From positions 393,856-457,855 of the forward strand of contig BJOX01000174.1 of assembly GCA_009731375.1 (NCBI GenBank): 64,000 nt of DNA. Direction: 5' to 3'. This stretch comes from Paulinella micropora (taxonomy: Eukaryota > Cercozoa > Imbricatea > Euglyphida). A program made the translations under genes and the position numbers. A model generated the notes under the pieces. That model had not been told where the DNA came from and ran no database searches. It saw nothing but the letters and a program-made list of their open reading frames with translations. Positions 63,901 to 64,000 of this stretch are shown piece after piece. Every line of letters begins with the position of its first letter. Positions within the stretch are counted from its first letter, which is position 1.

Positions 63901-64000
63901 TGCCTCTCTGTCAATGGCTGATGCATTTCTGCACATGCGCCTCCATCGTCTCACCCGTGAGGGGAGTACGAAGAATTGACGATAAGCTCTAATGACACCC
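63901..64000 (-). mobile_element. SINE 3' part, cut by the window end
   Basis: The first 100 bp on plus match the 3' half of the SINE family (one substitution in TGCCTCTCTG), with AAT tail to the left. Confidence 0.88.

Overview
The window is nuclear DNA of a eukaryote with a large, simple-repeat-rich genome. The evidence is spliceosomal GT-AG introns in a cytosolic ribosomal protein gene, a type II membrane glycosyltransferase, LTR retrotransposons, a tRNA-derived SINE and foldback MITEs. More than half of the window is microsatellite or assembly gap. I cannot place the species. An alga or other protist is a guess from gene content and is not shown by the sequence.

Layout. 1-3700 (minus): a broken Copia-like retroelement, with a gag carrying CCCH and CCHC zinc fingers and a further open frame at the window edge. 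4638-4879: a MITE. 6246-13425 (minus): a five-exon gene for a fused glycosyltransferase of about 1759 aa (membrane anchor, GT25, unknown Cys-rich domain, second GT25, GT49/LARGE-like). 13490-31130: almost entirely arrays (CA, GA, ACT, AAGT, AAT, TGTC, and several kb of GTAT/CATA), with a SINE, a MITE and a palindrome-ended element inside. 31282-34319: a 1.5-kb segment present twice around a 10-N gap, with an LRR gene fragment, a TG..CA repeat and a truncated SINE; a full SINE follows. 35376-44020 (minus): a decayed Ty3/gypsy-type retrotransposon with gag, protease, RT/RNase H, integrase and an extra 3' ORF. 44814-48290: a third copy of the TG..CA repeat, an LRR scrap, a SINE, a MITE and a frameshifted Cys/His-rich coding scrap.

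49214-53614 (minus) holds a complete rps16 (uS9) gene in seven exons encoding 145 aa; its introns are packed with arrays. 55280-60496 (plus) holds six phase-compatible short exons that I chain into one unidentified gene. At 62939 is an exon with the CCAPC signature of the QueH/DUF208 family, followed by a 53-bp tandem array.

The most interesting observation is shared by these last three loci. Pieces of real exons together with their splice sites have been copied many times into the neighbouring intron, separated by microsatellite. In rps16, exon 6 exists as one intact copy plus at least nine fragments that keep a 3' or a 5' splice junction. In the 55-60 kb gene, two exons are present four and five times, one copy inverted. 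At the QueH exon, eight consecutive AAG|GT donors lie 52-53 bp apart. Many of the microsatellites are themselves reiterated splice-site words (GTATGT, GTAAGT, pyrimidine tracts before AG). I suggest that slippage and local duplication seeded at splice junctions have driven intron growth here. This is inference and can be tested with RNA reads.
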